DNA of 64,000 bases from GCA-2709075 sp964492555 (GTDB taxonomy: Bacteria; Pseudomonadota; Alphaproteobacteria; MPNO01; UBA2964): positions 1-64,000 of the forward strand of contig CAZBKQ010000006.1 in NCBI GenBank assembly GCA_964492555.1, given 5' to 3'. The notes under the pieces were generated by a model, which was not told the DNA's origin, searched no databases, and was given only the letters and a program-made list of their open reading frames with translations. Shown here one piece after another: positions 17,035-27,866 of this stretch. Positions within the stretch are counted from its first letter, which is position 1. Each line of letters opens with the position of its first letter. Made by a program: the position numbers and the translations under genes.

Positions 17035-17982
17035 TCAGGATACCAGCTGTTTCGCGCGGGCGGCGCGCATTTCCTCGAAATCGCGGTCCGCGTGATAGGA
17101 CGACCGCGTCAGCGGTGACGCAGAGACCATCAGGAATTTCCGGTTCCGGGCGAAATTTGAATATTCCTCGAACTCTTCCGGGATAATGAACCGGTCTATC
17201 GGATGGTGTTTGGGTGTCGGCTGCAAATACTGCCCGATGGTCAGGAAATCCACATCGGCGCAGCGTAGATCGTCCATAACCTGCACGACTTCATGCTTTT
17301 CCTCTCCAAGCCCCACCATCAGACCGGATTTGGTGAAAATCTCCGGATCGATCCTTTTAACGGTATCGAGCAGACGCAGAGAATGAAAATAGCGCGCGCC
17401 GGGCCTCACGGAAGGATAAAGCCGCGGCACGGTTTCCAGATTATGGTTGAACACATCCGGCTTTGCGGCCACGACGACTTCAAGCGCGCCGTCCTTTCGC
17501 AAAAAATCCGGTGTCAGGATTTCGATTGTCGTGTCGGGTGAAGCCTCCCGGACCGCCGCGATGGTTTTCGCGAAATGCGCGGCACCGCCATCTTCAAGAT
17601 CGTCCCGATCGACCGACGTAATCACCACATGACGCAGCCCGAGGGACGCCACCGCTTCCGCCACATGGGCGGGTTCTTCCCTGTCGAGATGCTTGGGCAA
17701 CCCTGTCGTCACATTACAGAAGGCACAAGCGCGGGTGCAGACCTCCCCCATGATCATCATGGTGGCATGTTTCTGCGACCAGCATTCGCCGATATTGGGA
17801 CAGGCCGCTTCCTCACACACCGTCACCAGGTTGAGATCGCGCATCAGCGACTGCGTTTCGCGGTAAACCGGCGATGTCGGCGCTTTTACGCGGATCCAGT
17901 CGGGCTTTCGCGGCGACGGGTTATCAGGCTTATGCGCTTTTTCAGGATGGCGCGGACGTATTTCTGCGGGATTAGTTGCCAT
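17035..17982 (-). CDS. lipA: Lipoyl synthase LipA
   Basis: LipA is a radical SAM enzyme that inserts two sulfurs into octanoylated proteins, here needed by the pyruvate dehydrogenase genes just upstream. It has both iron-sulfur motifs: CEEAACPNIGECW for the auxiliary cluster and CTRACAFCNV for the SAM cluster. The ATG at 17982 overlaps the lpdA stop as ATGA; a TTG one codon earlier is also in frame but less likely. The length of 315 residues is normal. Confidence 0.96.
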   Translation of the reverse strand: MATNPAEIRPRHPEKAHKPDNPSPRKPDWIRVKAPTSPVYRETQSLMRDLNLVTVCEEAACPNIGECWSQKHATMMIMGEVCTRACAFCNVTTGLPKHLDREEPAHVAEAVASLGLRHVVITSVDRDDLEDGGAAHFAKTIAAVREASPDTTIEILTPDFLRKDGALEVVVAAKPDVFNHNLETVPRLYPSVRPGARYFHSLRLLDTVKRIDPEIFTKSGLMVGLGEEKHEVVQVMDDLRCADVDFLTIGQYLQPTPKHHPIDRFIIPEEFEEYSNFARNRKFLMVSASPLTRSSYHADRDFEEMRAARAKQLVS

Positions 17983-19382
17983 CAAAAATGGATCGCCTTG
18001 CCATAAGCGTCGAGGACGGATTCATGCATCGCTTCTGAAAGCGTCGGATGTGGAAACACCGTATGCATCAGCTCGGCTTCAGTCATTTCGCCGGTCTTGG
18101 CAATGACATAGCCCTGAATCTGTTCTGTTACTTCCGGTCCGATCATATGCGCGCCGAGCAATTCTCCGGTTTTGGCATCGAATATGGTCTTGACCAACCC
18201 GTCCGGATCGCCGAGCGCGATCGCCTTGCCATTACCGATCAGCGGGAACTTGCCGACCTTGACCTCCCGACCCGCCTCTTTGGCCTTTTCCTCGGTCAAT
18301 CCGACACTCGCGACCTGCGGCCGGCAATAAGTACAGCCGGGGATGTTTGAAATATCCAGCGGATGGGCGTCCAGCCCGGCAATATGCTCGACGCAAACCA
18401 CCCCTTCGTGGCTTGCCTTGTGGGCCAGCCAGGGCGGACCCGTCAGATCGCCAATGGCGTAGACGCCGGGCTCGCCGGTTTCCCCCCATTCATTGGTGAC
18501 GATATGGGTTTTCTCGACCGTAATCTTCGTGCCCTCAAGCCCGATATCCTCGACATTGCCGACGATTCCCACCGCGAGGACAGCCCGGTCCGCCGTGATT
18601 TTTTCTGTCTTGCCATCGGCCAGCTCTATATCCGCGGAGACGTTGTTTTTGCCTGCCTTGAGACTATCGACAGTTGCCCCAGTGTGAATGGTCATGCCCT
18701 GCTTTTCGAACGCTTTGCGGGCCAGCCCGGAAATCTCGGCGTCTTCAACCGGCAGGATACGGGCCATTACCTCAACGACCGTCACCTCTGCGCCTAAATC
18801 ACTGTAAAAGCTGGCAAATTCCATTCCAATCGCGCCTGAACCGACAACCAGCAGGGATTTCGGCATCACATCGGGCACCATGGCCTCGCGATAAGTCCAG
18901 ATCAGTTTACCATCGGGTTCCAGCCCGGGGAGCGTGCGCGCCCGCGCGCCCGTCGCCAGAACAATGTGTTTCGCGGACAATTCCGACTTTTTGCCGTCCC
19001 TGTTCTCGATTGCGATCTTGCCGGACCCGGCCAGCTTTCCCGTACCATCGAAAACCGTAACCTTGTTCTTTTTCAGCAGATGTCCGACGCCGCCATTGAG
19101 CTGTTTCGCCACAGCACGGGACCGCGCGACGATCTTCTCCAGATCGAAGGAAAACTTGCTGCCGGACAGGCCAAATTCATCTAGTTCACCCAGCATATGA
19201 TTGATTTCGGAGGTCCTGAGCAACGCCTTGGTCGGAATACAGCCCCAGTTGAGACAAATCCCTCCAAGATGCTCGCGTTCCACCAGCGCTGTTTTCATCC
19301 CGAGCTGGCTCGCCCGGATCGCGGCGACGTAACCGCCCGGCCCGCCGCCAACAACAACCAGATCAAATTCCGTGTCAGACAT
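17982..19382 (-). CDS. lpdA: Dihydrolipoamide dehydrogenase (E3)
   Basis: E3 reoxidises the dihydrolipoyl arm of the pyruvate dehydrogenase complex and passes electrons to NAD. The 466 residues show the FAD fold (GGGPGGYVAAIRA), the redox disulfide GGICLNWGCIPTKALL, the NAD fold (VVGSGAIGMEFASFY), YAIGDLTGPPWLAHKA and the C-terminal catalytic HPHPTLSEAMHE. It follows pdhC by 66 bp and overlaps lipA. Confidence 0.96.
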   Translation of the reverse strand: MSDTEFDLVVVGGGPGGYVAAIRASQLGMKTALVEREHLGGICLNWGCIPTKALLRTSEINHMLGELDEFGLSGSKFSFDLEKIVARSRAVAKQLNGGVGHLLKKNKVTVFDGTGKLAGSGKIAIENRDGKKSELSAKHIVLATGARARTLPGLEPDGKLIWTYREAMVPDVMPKSLLVVGSGAIGMEFASFYSDLGAEVTVVEVMARILPVEDAEISGLARKAFEKQGMTIHTGATVDSLKAGKNNVSADIELADGKTEKITADRAVLAVGIVGNVEDIGLEGTKITVEKTHIVTNEWGETGEPGVYAIGDLTGPPWLAHKASHEGVVCVEHIAGLDAHPLDISNIPGCTYCRPQVASVGLTEEKAKEAGREVKVGKFPLIGNGKAIALGDPDGLVKTIFDAKTGELLGAHMIGPEVTEQIQGYVIAKTGEMTEAELMHTVFPHPTLSEAMHESVLDAYGKAIHF

Positions 19383-19448
19383 ATTCCGCTTCCGAAATCC
19401 TACCGTCCATTATGGACGGAATATGGTTAAGAGGCCCCTAGCGGCCGG

Positions 19449-20849
19449 TTACATCAGCAACAAGGGCGGATATTCGATAAACCGCTTTATGGCACTGAGC
19501 AGGACCGCGCCGAGCGCGCCGTCGACCACCCGGTGATCGCAGGAAATCGTGCAGCTCATCACGGTCGCCACCGCGAGTTCGCCATTTTTCACCACCGGAC
19601 GCTGTTCGCCCGCGCCGACCGCCAGGATCGCGCCCTGCGGTTCATTGATAATCGCGTCAAACTGCTTGATCCCGTACATGCCGAGATTGGATATGCTGAA
19701 CGATCCGCCCTGATATTCCTCGGGTGCCAGCTTTCCGTCCCGCGCCTTGCCCGCCAACTCTTTCATTTCATTTGATATTTCGGCCAGAGACTTACTATCG
19801 GCGTTACGTACGATGGGCGTGATCAATCCGCCGTCGAGCGCCACCGCAATAGAAATATCCGCCGAATGATATTTGCGGATATTGCCGTCTTCTTCAAAGG
19901 ACGCATTGGCGTCCGGCACTTCCATCAGAGCAAGCGCGCAGGCCTTGATAATGAAATCATTGACCGAAAGCTTCACCCCCTCAGCTTCCAGCCGCTCGTT
20001 CATTACCGAACGCATCTTCAACAGCTCGTCGATTTCACAATCCACGGTCAGATAGAAATGCGGCACATTCGATTTGGACGATGCCATCCGTTCAGCGATT
20101 ACCTTGCGCATCGCAGACATTCGAACCAGTTCGGAACCACCGGCAGGCGCGGGTGCCCCGGCTGCCGCCTTCATAATTGACGGATCGGCTTTGGCGGCTT
20201 CGACATCGGCCATGACGATGCGGCCATTGGGCCCGCTGCCGGGGATGGATCCGATATCCAGCCCCGCCTCCGCCGCGACGCGCCGGGCAAGCGGGCTTGC
20301 AAAAATCCGGTCACCTTGCGGTTGCTCGGCTACCGACGCGGCCGCCGGTTTCAAGCCGCCGTCTCCATCGCGCGCGGCAACGACGTCGGCACGAGTCACC
20401 TTGCCATGCGCCCCGGTCCCCGCAATCGCGGAAATATCCAGTTCCGCTTCCTCGGCAATCCGCCGGGCGAGCGGTGTGGCGGCAACCTCTTTCCCGGAAG
20501 ATACGGGCCTGGATGCCGCCGCCGGCTTCTCTGTTTCTTCGGACTGCACCTTAGGCTCGGGCGCGGGCGCGGCTGCGTCAGCACTATCGAGCGCGGACGC
20601 ATCCTCGCCATCTTCCAGCAACAAACCGATAGGCTGGTTGACCGGCACGTTCTCAGTGCCTTCCTTGACCAGTATGCGGCCCAGCATGCCCTCATCGACC
20701 GCTTCCACCTCCATCGTGGCCTTGTCGGTTTCGATTTCAGCAATGACGTCGCCGGCAGCGATATTATCGCCTTCGGATTTCAGCCATTTGGCAAGCGTTC
20801 CCTCCGTCATGGTGGGAGACAGCGCCGGCATGAGAATTTGGACGGGCAT
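19449..20849 (-). CDS. pdhC: Pyruvate dehydrogenase E2, dihydrolipoamide acetyltransferase
   Basis: E2 forms the core of the complex and transfers acetyl groups to CoA. Residues 1-80 are one lipoyl domain with the modified lysine in ETDKATMEVEA (K43). Unusually, two peripheral-subunit-binding domains follow: about 123-158 (ATPLARRIAEEAELDISAI) and about 182-218 (ASPLARRVAAEAGLDIGSI), joined by an Ala-rich linker. The catalytic domain ends with SCTISCDHRVVDGALGA carrying the active-site His and Asp. pdhA, pdhB, pdhC and lpdA are collinear with gaps of 12 to 66 bp. Confidence 0.95.
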   Translation of the reverse strand: MPVQILMPALSPTMTEGTLAKWLKSEGDNIAAGDVIAEIETDKATMEVEAVDEGMLGRILVKEGTENVPVNQPIGLLLEDGEDASALDSADAAAPAPEPKVQSEETEKPAAASRPVSSGKEVAATPLARRIAEEAELDISAIAGTGAHGKVTRADVVAARDGDGGLKPAAASVAEQPQGDRIFASPLARRVAAEAGLDIGSIPGSGPNGRIVMADVEAAKADPSIMKAAAGAPAPAGGSELVRMSAMRKVIAERMASSKSNVPHFYLTVDCEIDELLKMRSVMNERLEAEGVKLSVNDFIIKACALALMEVPDANASFEEDGNIRKYHSADISIAVALDGGLITPIVRNADSKSLAEISNEMKELAGKARDGKLAPEEYQGGSFSISNLGMYGIKQFDAIINEPQGAILAVGAGEQRPVVKNGELAVATVMSCTISCDHRVVDGALGAVLLSAIKRFIEYPPLLLM

Positions 20850-20860
20850 CTTACGGTCAC

Positions 20861-22249
20861 TCAGCCCTTGTAACAGACGGCTTTCGCCGCCTTTACAATG
20901 TCATCGGCCTGCGGCAGGGCCAGTGCCTCAAGATTGGCCGCATACGGCAACGGCACGTCTTCGGCACAAACCCGGCCGACCGGCGCATCAAGATAGTCGA
21001 ATGCCTGCTCCATCAGAATGGCAGAAATCTCCGAACCGATGCCGGCGAAGGCCCAGCCTTCCTCCGCCACAACCGCGCGATTGGTTTTCTTCAGGGACGC
21101 AACGATGGTTTCGGTATCGAGGGGCCGAAGCGTTCTGAGATCGATCACCTCGGCGTCGATCCCGGCTTCCGTCAGTTCTTCCGCCGCTTTCAGCGCCTTT
21201 CCGACCATGATCGAGAAGGCAATGATCGTCACATCGGTCCCTTCCCTTGCGACCCGGGCCTTGCCGATCGGCACCGTCCAGTCCGGATCGGTCGGAACCT
21301 CGCCGGTTTCACCGTAAAGAATCTCGTTTTCCAGGAAAATCACCGGATCGGGATCGCGGATCGCCGATTTAAGCAATCCCTTGGCATCGGCGGGGTTCGA
21401 CGGCGATATCACCTTGAGGCCCGGAATATGGGCGTACCAGCTGGCATAGCATTGCGAATGCTGTGCGGCGACGCGCGCCGCGGCCCCGTTGGGACCCCGG
21501 AAAACGATGGGACAGCCCATCTGGCCGCCCGACATATAATTGGTTTTCGCCGCCGAATTGATGATCTGATCCATCGCCTGCATGGCGAAATTGAAGGTCA
21601 TGAATTCGACGATCGGTTTCAGCCCGCCAAACGCCGCGCCGACACCCAAACCGGTAAAACCATGTTCGGTAATCGGGGTATCGACAACCCGCCGGTCGCC
21701 GAATTCCGCCAGCAATCCCTGGCTTACCTTGTAAGCGCCTTCATACTGGGCGACTTCCTCACCCATCAGGTAGACGGCGTCATCGGCGCGCATTTCCTCC
21801 GCCATCGCATCGCGCAGCGCCTCCCGCATTTGAATTTCTGCGGTTTCGCCGTCATAAGCCAGTTCCGCCGGGACGGATTTCGCCACTTGCGCGGGCTTTT
21901 CGACCGGCTTCGCGGTTTCGCGCTCGGACTCTGTGGCTTCGGGAGAATTGCCGGCACCATTTGAGGCGGGCTTTTGCGACGCGACAGCCGCCGTATCAAC
22001 GTCTTCGCCCTCTTCGACAAGAACCGCGATCACGTCATTCACGGCGACGTTTTCGCTGCCTTCCGGCACCATGATCTTGCCGAGAACACCGTCATCGACA
22101 GCTTCAACCTCCATGGTCGCCTTATCGGTTTCGATTTCCGCGATAACGTCGCCGACTTCGACCGTATCGCCCTCGTTCTTGTGCCATTTGGCGAGATTGC
22201 CTTCCGTCATGGTCGGCGACAGCGCCGGCATCAGAATATTTATTGCCAT
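20861..22249 (-). CDS. pdhB: Pyruvate dehydrogenase E1 beta subunit with N-terminal lipoyl domain
   Basis: E1 beta, with E1 alpha, decarboxylates pyruvate using thiamine diphosphate. The 462 residues include a lipoyl domain at 1-80 (ETDKATMEVEAVDDG, K43), an acidic/Ala-Lys linker, and a transketolase-like pyrimidine-binding domain starting near 140 (MREALRDAMAEEM, MGEEVAQYEGAYKVSQGL) followed by the C-terminal transketolase domain (TVIAFSIMVGKALKAA, IDLRTLRPLD). A lipoyl domain on E1 beta is a known alphaproteobacterial trait. Confidence 0.96.
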   Translation of the reverse strand: MAINILMPALSPTMTEGNLAKWHKNEGDTVEVGDVIAEIETDKATMEVEAVDDGVLGKIMVPEGSENVAVNDVIAVLVEEGEDVDTAAVASQKPASNGAGNSPEATESERETAKPVEKPAQVAKSVPAELAYDGETAEIQMREALRDAMAEEMRADDAVYLMGEEVAQYEGAYKVSQGLLAEFGDRRVVDTPITEHGFTGLGVGAAFGGLKPIVEFMTFNFAMQAMDQIINSAAKTNYMSGGQMGCPIVFRGPNGAAARVAAQHSQCYASWYAHIPGLKVISPSNPADAKGLLKSAIRDPDPVIFLENEILYGETGEVPTDPDWTVPIGKARVAREGTDVTIIAFSIMVGKALKAAEELTEAGIDAEVIDLRTLRPLDTETIVASLKKTNRAVVAEEGWAFAGIGSEISAILMEQAFDYLDAPVGRVCAEDVPLPYAANLEALALPQADDIVKAAKAVCYKG

Positions 22250-22273
22250 TATCCTGCTCCGTCCCCGTCCCGC

Positions 22274-23332
22274 TCAAGCGTTGACATAAACATCGGTGTA
22301 AAGCTCGGAAGGATCGGGCTCCGGGCTGTCCTGAGAGAATTGGGCCGCGTCGGCCACAATGGCGCGGATTTCACGATCCATCTCTTTCAGACTCTCTTCG
22401 GTCGAGATCTTCGCCTTGATCAACCGGTCGCGAAGCATATTGATCGGGTCGTGATGGGTGCGTACATCGTCGACCTCTTCCTTTGACCGGTATTTTGCCG
22501 GATCGGACATGGAATGGCCGCGATACCGGTAGGTCTGCATTTCCAGGATATACGGCCCCTTGCCTGAGCGGCACCATTTAACCGCTTCCTCGCCTGCGGC
22601 CTTGACCAGCTCGACATCCATACCATCGACCTGCCTGCCGGGGATATCGACGCTTTCACCGAGCTTGTAGAGATCGGTTTCGGCGGATGCACGCTCTACC
22701 GATGTGCCCATGCCGTATTTATTGTTTTCAATCACATAGATGACCGGCAGCTTCCATAGCGCGGCCATGTTGAAACTTTCATGGACCTGCCCCTGATTGG
22801 ACGCACCATCGCCGAAATAAGTGACCGAAACAGCGTTGTTTTTCTTATATTTATGGGAAAATGCCAGACCGGTACCGATAGATACCTGAGCGCCGACAAT
22901 GCCGTGACCGCCAAAAAAATTCTTCTCGCGGCTGAACATATGCATCGAGCCGCCCTTGCCTTTGGAATACCCTCCTATACGGCCGGTCAGTTCCGCCATC
23001 ACGCCGCGTGACTCCATACCACAGGCCAGCATATGTCCGTGGTCGCGATAGCTGGTGATCACCGTGTCGGTTTCATTGAGCGCCGCCTGCATGCCGACAA
23101 CGACCGCCTCCTGACCGATATAGAGATGGCAGAAACCGCCGATCAGCCCCATGCCGTAAAGCTGTCCCGCCCGTTCCTCAAAACGGCGGATCAACAACAT
23201 GGTGCGGTACCACTCCAGAAGATCTTCCGGGGAATTCTTCAGTTTCGACGATGTCTTTCGGGCCTGGCCCGCCTGCTTCGCGCCTTTCCTGGCGGCGCTC
23301 TTCTTGGACGCCCTTTTAGCAGCTCTTGCCAT
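22274..23332 (-). CDS. pdhA: Pyruvate dehydrogenase E1 alpha subunit
   Basis: E1 alpha provides the thiamine diphosphate binding half of the E1 active site. The basic N-terminal tail (residues 1-30, Lys/Arg/Ala-rich) precedes the conserved core: YRTMLLIRRFEERAGQLYG, GGFCHLYIGQEAVVVG, and the cofactor motif GDGASNQGQVHESFNMA ending in IENN. The phosphorylation-loop region TYRYRGHSMSDPAKYRSKEE is also present. It is the first gene of the pdh-lip run, 165 bp after ftsB. Confidence 0.96.
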   Translation of the reverse strand: MARAAKRASKKSAARKGAKQAGQARKTSSKLKNSPEDLLEWYRTMLLIRRFEERAGQLYGMGLIGGFCHLYIGQEAVVVGMQAALNETDTVITSYRDHGHMLACGMESRGVMAELTGRIGGYSKGKGGSMHMFSREKNFFGGHGIVGAQVSIGTGLAFSHKYKKNNAVSVTYFGDGASNQGQVHESFNMAALWKLPVIYVIENNKYGMGTSVERASAETDLYKLGESVDIPGRQVDGMDVELVKAAGEEAVKWCRSGKGPYILEMQTYRYRGHSMSDPAKYRSKEEVDDVRTHHDPINMLRDRLIKAKISTEESLKEMDREIRAIVADAAQFSQDSPEPDPSELYTDVYVNA

Positions 23333-23497
23333 CCCGTTCCCTCAGATTAAGCCGGTCGAAACATGCGTGCGTATTGCCCGCATATTAACCATAAGATTTA
23401 TACGAAACTGTTCCCCAAGCAATAATCGCTTGAGAAAGTTTATGTTTTTTTGACAGAAGGTTTTGAAAGAAACGCTAATAAAAACCCGGATTTCGAT
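23333..23497 (-). promoter_or_regulatory. Putative pdhA promoter region with inverted repeat
   Basis: This AT-rich 165 bp gap lies between ftsB and pdhA, both on the minus strand, and likely carries the promoter of the pdh genes. It contains the inverted repeat CAAGC-N7-GCTTG at 23416-23432 and the minus-strand sequence TATAAAT at 23397-23403. An operator role for the repeat is inference only. Confidence 0.4.
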
Positions 23498-23821
23498 TTA
23501 GCGAGCGTTTTCAGACAGATAAATTACAAACTCGTCCCGGCTCCCAAGTCCGGCCACAAGCCGGACGCGTTCATCGAGCAAATCCGCATCCAACCCTTCC
23601 GTGCGCAGCAACCTGATCCGGTTTTCCCAGGCCAGACGGTCATTCAGAATACGGGTGTTTTCGGTTTCCGCCTGGCTGATCTGCTGATTGAGTTGAACCC
23701 AGGCAAACAGACCGCGCTCACCCTGAATTGTGTGAAACAGGAAGTAGGCGACAAGCAGACACCCCAGCAGGGCTCCTGCAACCTGACGGCCTCTACGGCG
23801 TATTTCCAGAACAGCGGTCAT
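23498..23821 (-). CDS. ftsB: Cell division protein FtsB (septum formation initiator)
   Basis: This 107-residue bitopic membrane protein has one N-terminal membrane helix (about 14-33, VAGALLGCLLVAYFLFHTI) followed by the GERGLFAWVQL motif typical of FtsB/DivIC and a coiled-coil segment (INQQISQAETENTRIL region). It would join FtsL and FtsQ in the divisome. The place between eno and pdhA is the standard one in Alphaproteobacteria. Confidence 0.9.
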   Translation of the reverse strand: MTAVLEIRRRGRQVAGALLGCLLVAYFLFHTIQGERGLFAWVQLNQQISQAETENTRILNDRLAWENRIRLLRTEGLDADLLDERVRLVAGLGSRDEFVIYLSENAR

Positions 23822-23993
23822 GACGCTAACGAATCACATACCGATTCGATTCGTCAAGAAAAAAGCGAAAAAGAGGTTTTAGAATCGGTGATTTATTTTA
23901 TTTTGTTGTAAGAATGATTCAGTTTGACACACGTGAAATATTCTCTGTCAAGACGATAAGATTCTGAAAAGACTCAGCTTTTCGGCCTCACCC
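23822..23993. promoter_or_regulatory. AT-rich region between eno and ftsB with inverted repeats
   Basis: This 172 bp stretch precedes ftsB on the minus strand. It contains a perfect inverted repeat TTGACA-N16-TGTCAA at 23924-23951 with CACGTG just inside the left arm, and CGAATC-N7-GATTCG at 23830-23848. Each arm of the first repeat is a consensus -35 hexamer, but no good -10 sits at 16-18 nt in either direction. No gene is seen. Confidence 0.4.
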
Positions 23994-25277
<1,284 letters not shown>

Positions 25278-25324
25278 GTGACTGTCTCCGTCAACAAGTT
25301 GGATTCAAAATACTGGATGGCCGA

Positions 25325-26158
25325 TCAGCCGGCCTCCTTGGATAACCGGTCGAAAGCCTTCAACGTGCCGATCAACGCATCCATTTCAGAGAGCGGCACC
25401 ATGTTCGGCCCGTCGCTGGGCGCGCTGTCGGGGTCCTGATGGGTTTCGGCGAACACCGCCGCAACGCCGACCGCAACCGCCGCCCGCGCCAGAACCGGCA
25501 CGAATTCGCGCTGTCCGCCACTGCTGGTCCCCTGCCCGCCCGGCTGCTGCACCGAATGGGTTGCATCAAAAACCACCGGGAAACCGGTCTCCGCCAGGAC
25601 CGGCAGAGCGCGCATATCGGAAACCAGCGTGTTATAGCCGAAACTCGCCCCGCGTTCGCAGATCATCACCTTCTCATTCCCGGCGGCGACAGCCTTGGCG
25701 GCGACGTTTTTCATATCCCACGGCGCGAGGAACTGACCCTTCTTGATATTAAGCGCCCGGCCGGTTTTCGCCGCGGCGATTACCAGATCGGTCTGGCGGC
25801 ACAGGAATGCGGGGATCTGCAGCACATCGACAGCCTCGCCGACCGGGGCACATTGTTCGGCGGTGTGAATGTCCGTCAGTACCGGACACCCATAGGTCTC
25901 CCGAATTTCCGCCATGACCGGCAGAGCCGTCTCCATACCGATGCCGCGCGGGCTGTCTATGGATGTCCGGTTCGCCTTGTCGAAGGAAGTCTTGTAGATC
26001 AGCCCGACATCGTGCCTGGCACACAGCTCGACCAGCGCATGCGACATTTCCAGCGCATGCTGACGGCTTTCCATCGCACACGGTCCGGCGATCAGGGTAA
26101 GCGGCAAATCATTGCCGATTTTGACGTTTCCGATGGTGATATGGCGTGTTTCGGCCAT
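25325..26158 (-). CDS. kdsA: 3-deoxy-8-phosphooctulonate synthase (KDO8P synthase)
   Basis: KdsA condenses arabinose 5-phosphate with phosphoenolpyruvate in the route to the LPS sugar KDO. The 277-residue TIM barrel shows LIAGPCAMESR, YKTSFDKANRTSIDSPRG, VLTDIHTAEQ, KKGQFLAPWDMKN, CERGASFGYNTLVSDMRAL and FDATHSVQQPGG. I use the ATG at 26158 (MAETRHITIG); six more in-frame codons upstream are unlikely. The gap to pyrG is 36 bp. Confidence 0.96.
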   Translation of the reverse strand: MAETRHITIGNVKIGNDLPLTLIAGPCAMESRQHALEMSHALVELCARHDVGLIYKTSFDKANRTSIDSPRGIGMETALPVMAEIRETYGCPVLTDIHTAEQCAPVGEAVDVLQIPAFLCRQTDLVIAAAKTGRALNIKKGQFLAPWDMKNVAAKAVAAGNEKVMICERGASFGYNTLVSDMRALPVLAETGFPVVFDATHSVQQPGGQGTSSGGQREFVPVLARAAVAVGVAAVFAETHQDPDSAPSDGPNMVPLSEMDALIGTLKAFDRLSKEAG

Positions 26159-26194
26159 GGAACAGCGACCCCGCAATTGTCTGCCGGGGTTGTA

Positions 26195-27823
26195 CTAGAC
26201 CAGACGCGAACGGTCCACCGCCGCCTTGATGAATGATTTGAAAAGCGGGTGCGGATCGAACGGTTTGGATCGCAGCTCGGGGTGGAACTGGACACCGATA
26301 AACCAGGGATGCCCCTTAAGCTCGACGATTTCCGGCAATTGACCGTCCGGGGACAGACCGGAAAAAAGCAGGCCGCATTCCTCCAGCCGTTTGAGATAGC
26401 CGATATTGACCTCATAGCGGTGACGATGACGTTCCTGGATATTCTCCGCGCCATAAACGGCCCTAACCAGAGATCCCTCCCGCAAATCGCACGGATAGGC
26501 ACCAAGACGCATGCTGCCGCCAAGGTCGGTGTTTTCGCTGCGGCGCTCGACCTTGCCGGCCTTTTCCCATTCCGTCAGAAGCCCGACGACCTGTTCCTCG
26601 ACCGGCCCGAATTCGGTCGATCCCGCACCCTGGATACCGGCGAGATTACGCGCGGCCTCAATCACCGCCATCTGCATGCCGAAACAAATTCCGAGATAAG
26701 GGACGTTGTGTTCGCGCGCGAATCTTACCGCGGCGACCTTCCCCTCCGCGCCCCGTTCGCCGAACCCGCCGGGAACAAGGATTCCCTGGACTTCCTCCAG
26801 ATGCTGAACCGCGTCTTCCTTTTCGAAAATCTCGGAATCGATCCAGTTCATATTGACACCGACATTGTTCGAAATGCCGCCGTGATCCAACGCTTCCGCC
26901 AGAGACTTATAGGCGTCCGGCAGTTCGGTGTACTTGCCCACCACCGCAATGGTCACCTGCCCTTCCGGATTCTTGGTCCGGTGAACGATATCGCGCCAGC
27001 GGCTGAGATCCAGATCGCCCCCGGGGTCGATCCCGAAATACTTGCAGACCTCCGTATCGAAGCCCTGCTCATGATAGACCAGCGGGACCTCGTAGATCGT
27101 CTCGACATCCGGCGCCGAGATAACCCGCTCCGGCTGGACATTGCAGAAAAGAGCGATCTTCCGGCGGGCATCCTCCGGCACGATCCGGTCAGACCGGCAC
27201 AGCAGCACATCGGCCTTGATCCCGACACTTTGCAGCTCCTTGACTGAATGCTGCGTCGGCTTGGTCTTGAGCTCACCCGCCGCGCTGAGATGTGGCAACA
27301 ATGTCAGATGAACAAACAACGAGCGCTCAGGCCCCAGCTCATTCGCCTTCTGGCGGATCGCTTCAAGGAACGGCAGGCTCTCGATATCGCCGACGGTTCC
27401 GCCGATTTCGCAGAGTACGAAATCCTCATCGGTCACATCGTCGGTTATGAATTCCTTGATCGCGTCCGTGACATGCGGGATGACCTGGACGGTCGCGCCG
27501 AGATAATCTCCCCGCCGTTCGCGCGCGATCACGGTGGAATAGATTTTGCCGGTGGTCACATTATCACTGCGGTGCGCGGGAACACCGGTGAACCGTTCGT
27601 AATGTCCGAGGTCAAGATCGGTCTCCGCCCCGTCATCGGTGACAAAGACCTCGCCATGCTGGGTTGGGCTCATCGTGCCCGGATCAACATTGAGATAGGG
27701 ATCGAGTTTGCGGAGGCGGACCTTGAAGCCCCGGGCCTGAAGCAGCGCGCCGAGCGCGGCAGAAGATATCCCCTTACCGAGAGAGGAAACCACACCGCCA
27801 GTAATGAACACGTACCGCGTCAT
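26195..27823 (-). CDS. pyrG: CTP synthase
   Basis: PyrG aminates UTP to CTP using glutamine. The 542 residues comprise an N-terminal synthetase domain (FITGGVVSSLGKGISSAALG, LRKLDPYLNVDPGTMSPTQHGEV) and a C-terminal class I glutamine amidotransferase domain with nucleophile Cys in PYLGICFGMQ, oxyanion GGFGERG and the His-Glu pair in FIGVQFHPEL. The length is normal for the family. Confidence 0.97.
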   Translation of the reverse strand: MTRYVFITGGVVSSLGKGISSAALGALLQARGFKVRLRKLDPYLNVDPGTMSPTQHGEVFVTDDGAETDLDLGHYERFTGVPAHRSDNVTTGKIYSTVIARERRGDYLGATVQVIPHVTDAIKEFITDDVTDEDFVLCEIGGTVGDIESLPFLEAIRQKANELGPERSLFVHLTLLPHLSAAGELKTKPTQHSVKELQSVGIKADVLLCRSDRIVPEDARRKIALFCNVQPERVISAPDVETIYEVPLVYHEQGFDTEVCKYFGIDPGGDLDLSRWRDIVHRTKNPEGQVTIAVVGKYTELPDAYKSLAEALDHGGISNNVGVNMNWIDSEIFEKEDAVQHLEEVQGILVPGGFGERGAEGKVAAVRFAREHNVPYLGICFGMQMAVIEAARNLAGIQGAGSTEFGPVEEQVVGLLTEWEKAGKVERRSENTDLGGSMRLGAYPCDLREGSLVRAVYGAENIQERHRHRYEVNIGYLKRLEECGLLFSGLSPDGQLPEIVELKGHPWFIGVQFHPELRSKPFDPHPLFKSFIKAAVDRSRLV

Positions 27824-27866
27824 GGACCTGCATCATACAGAAGATGAACGAGCCGCCCAACGGCAA

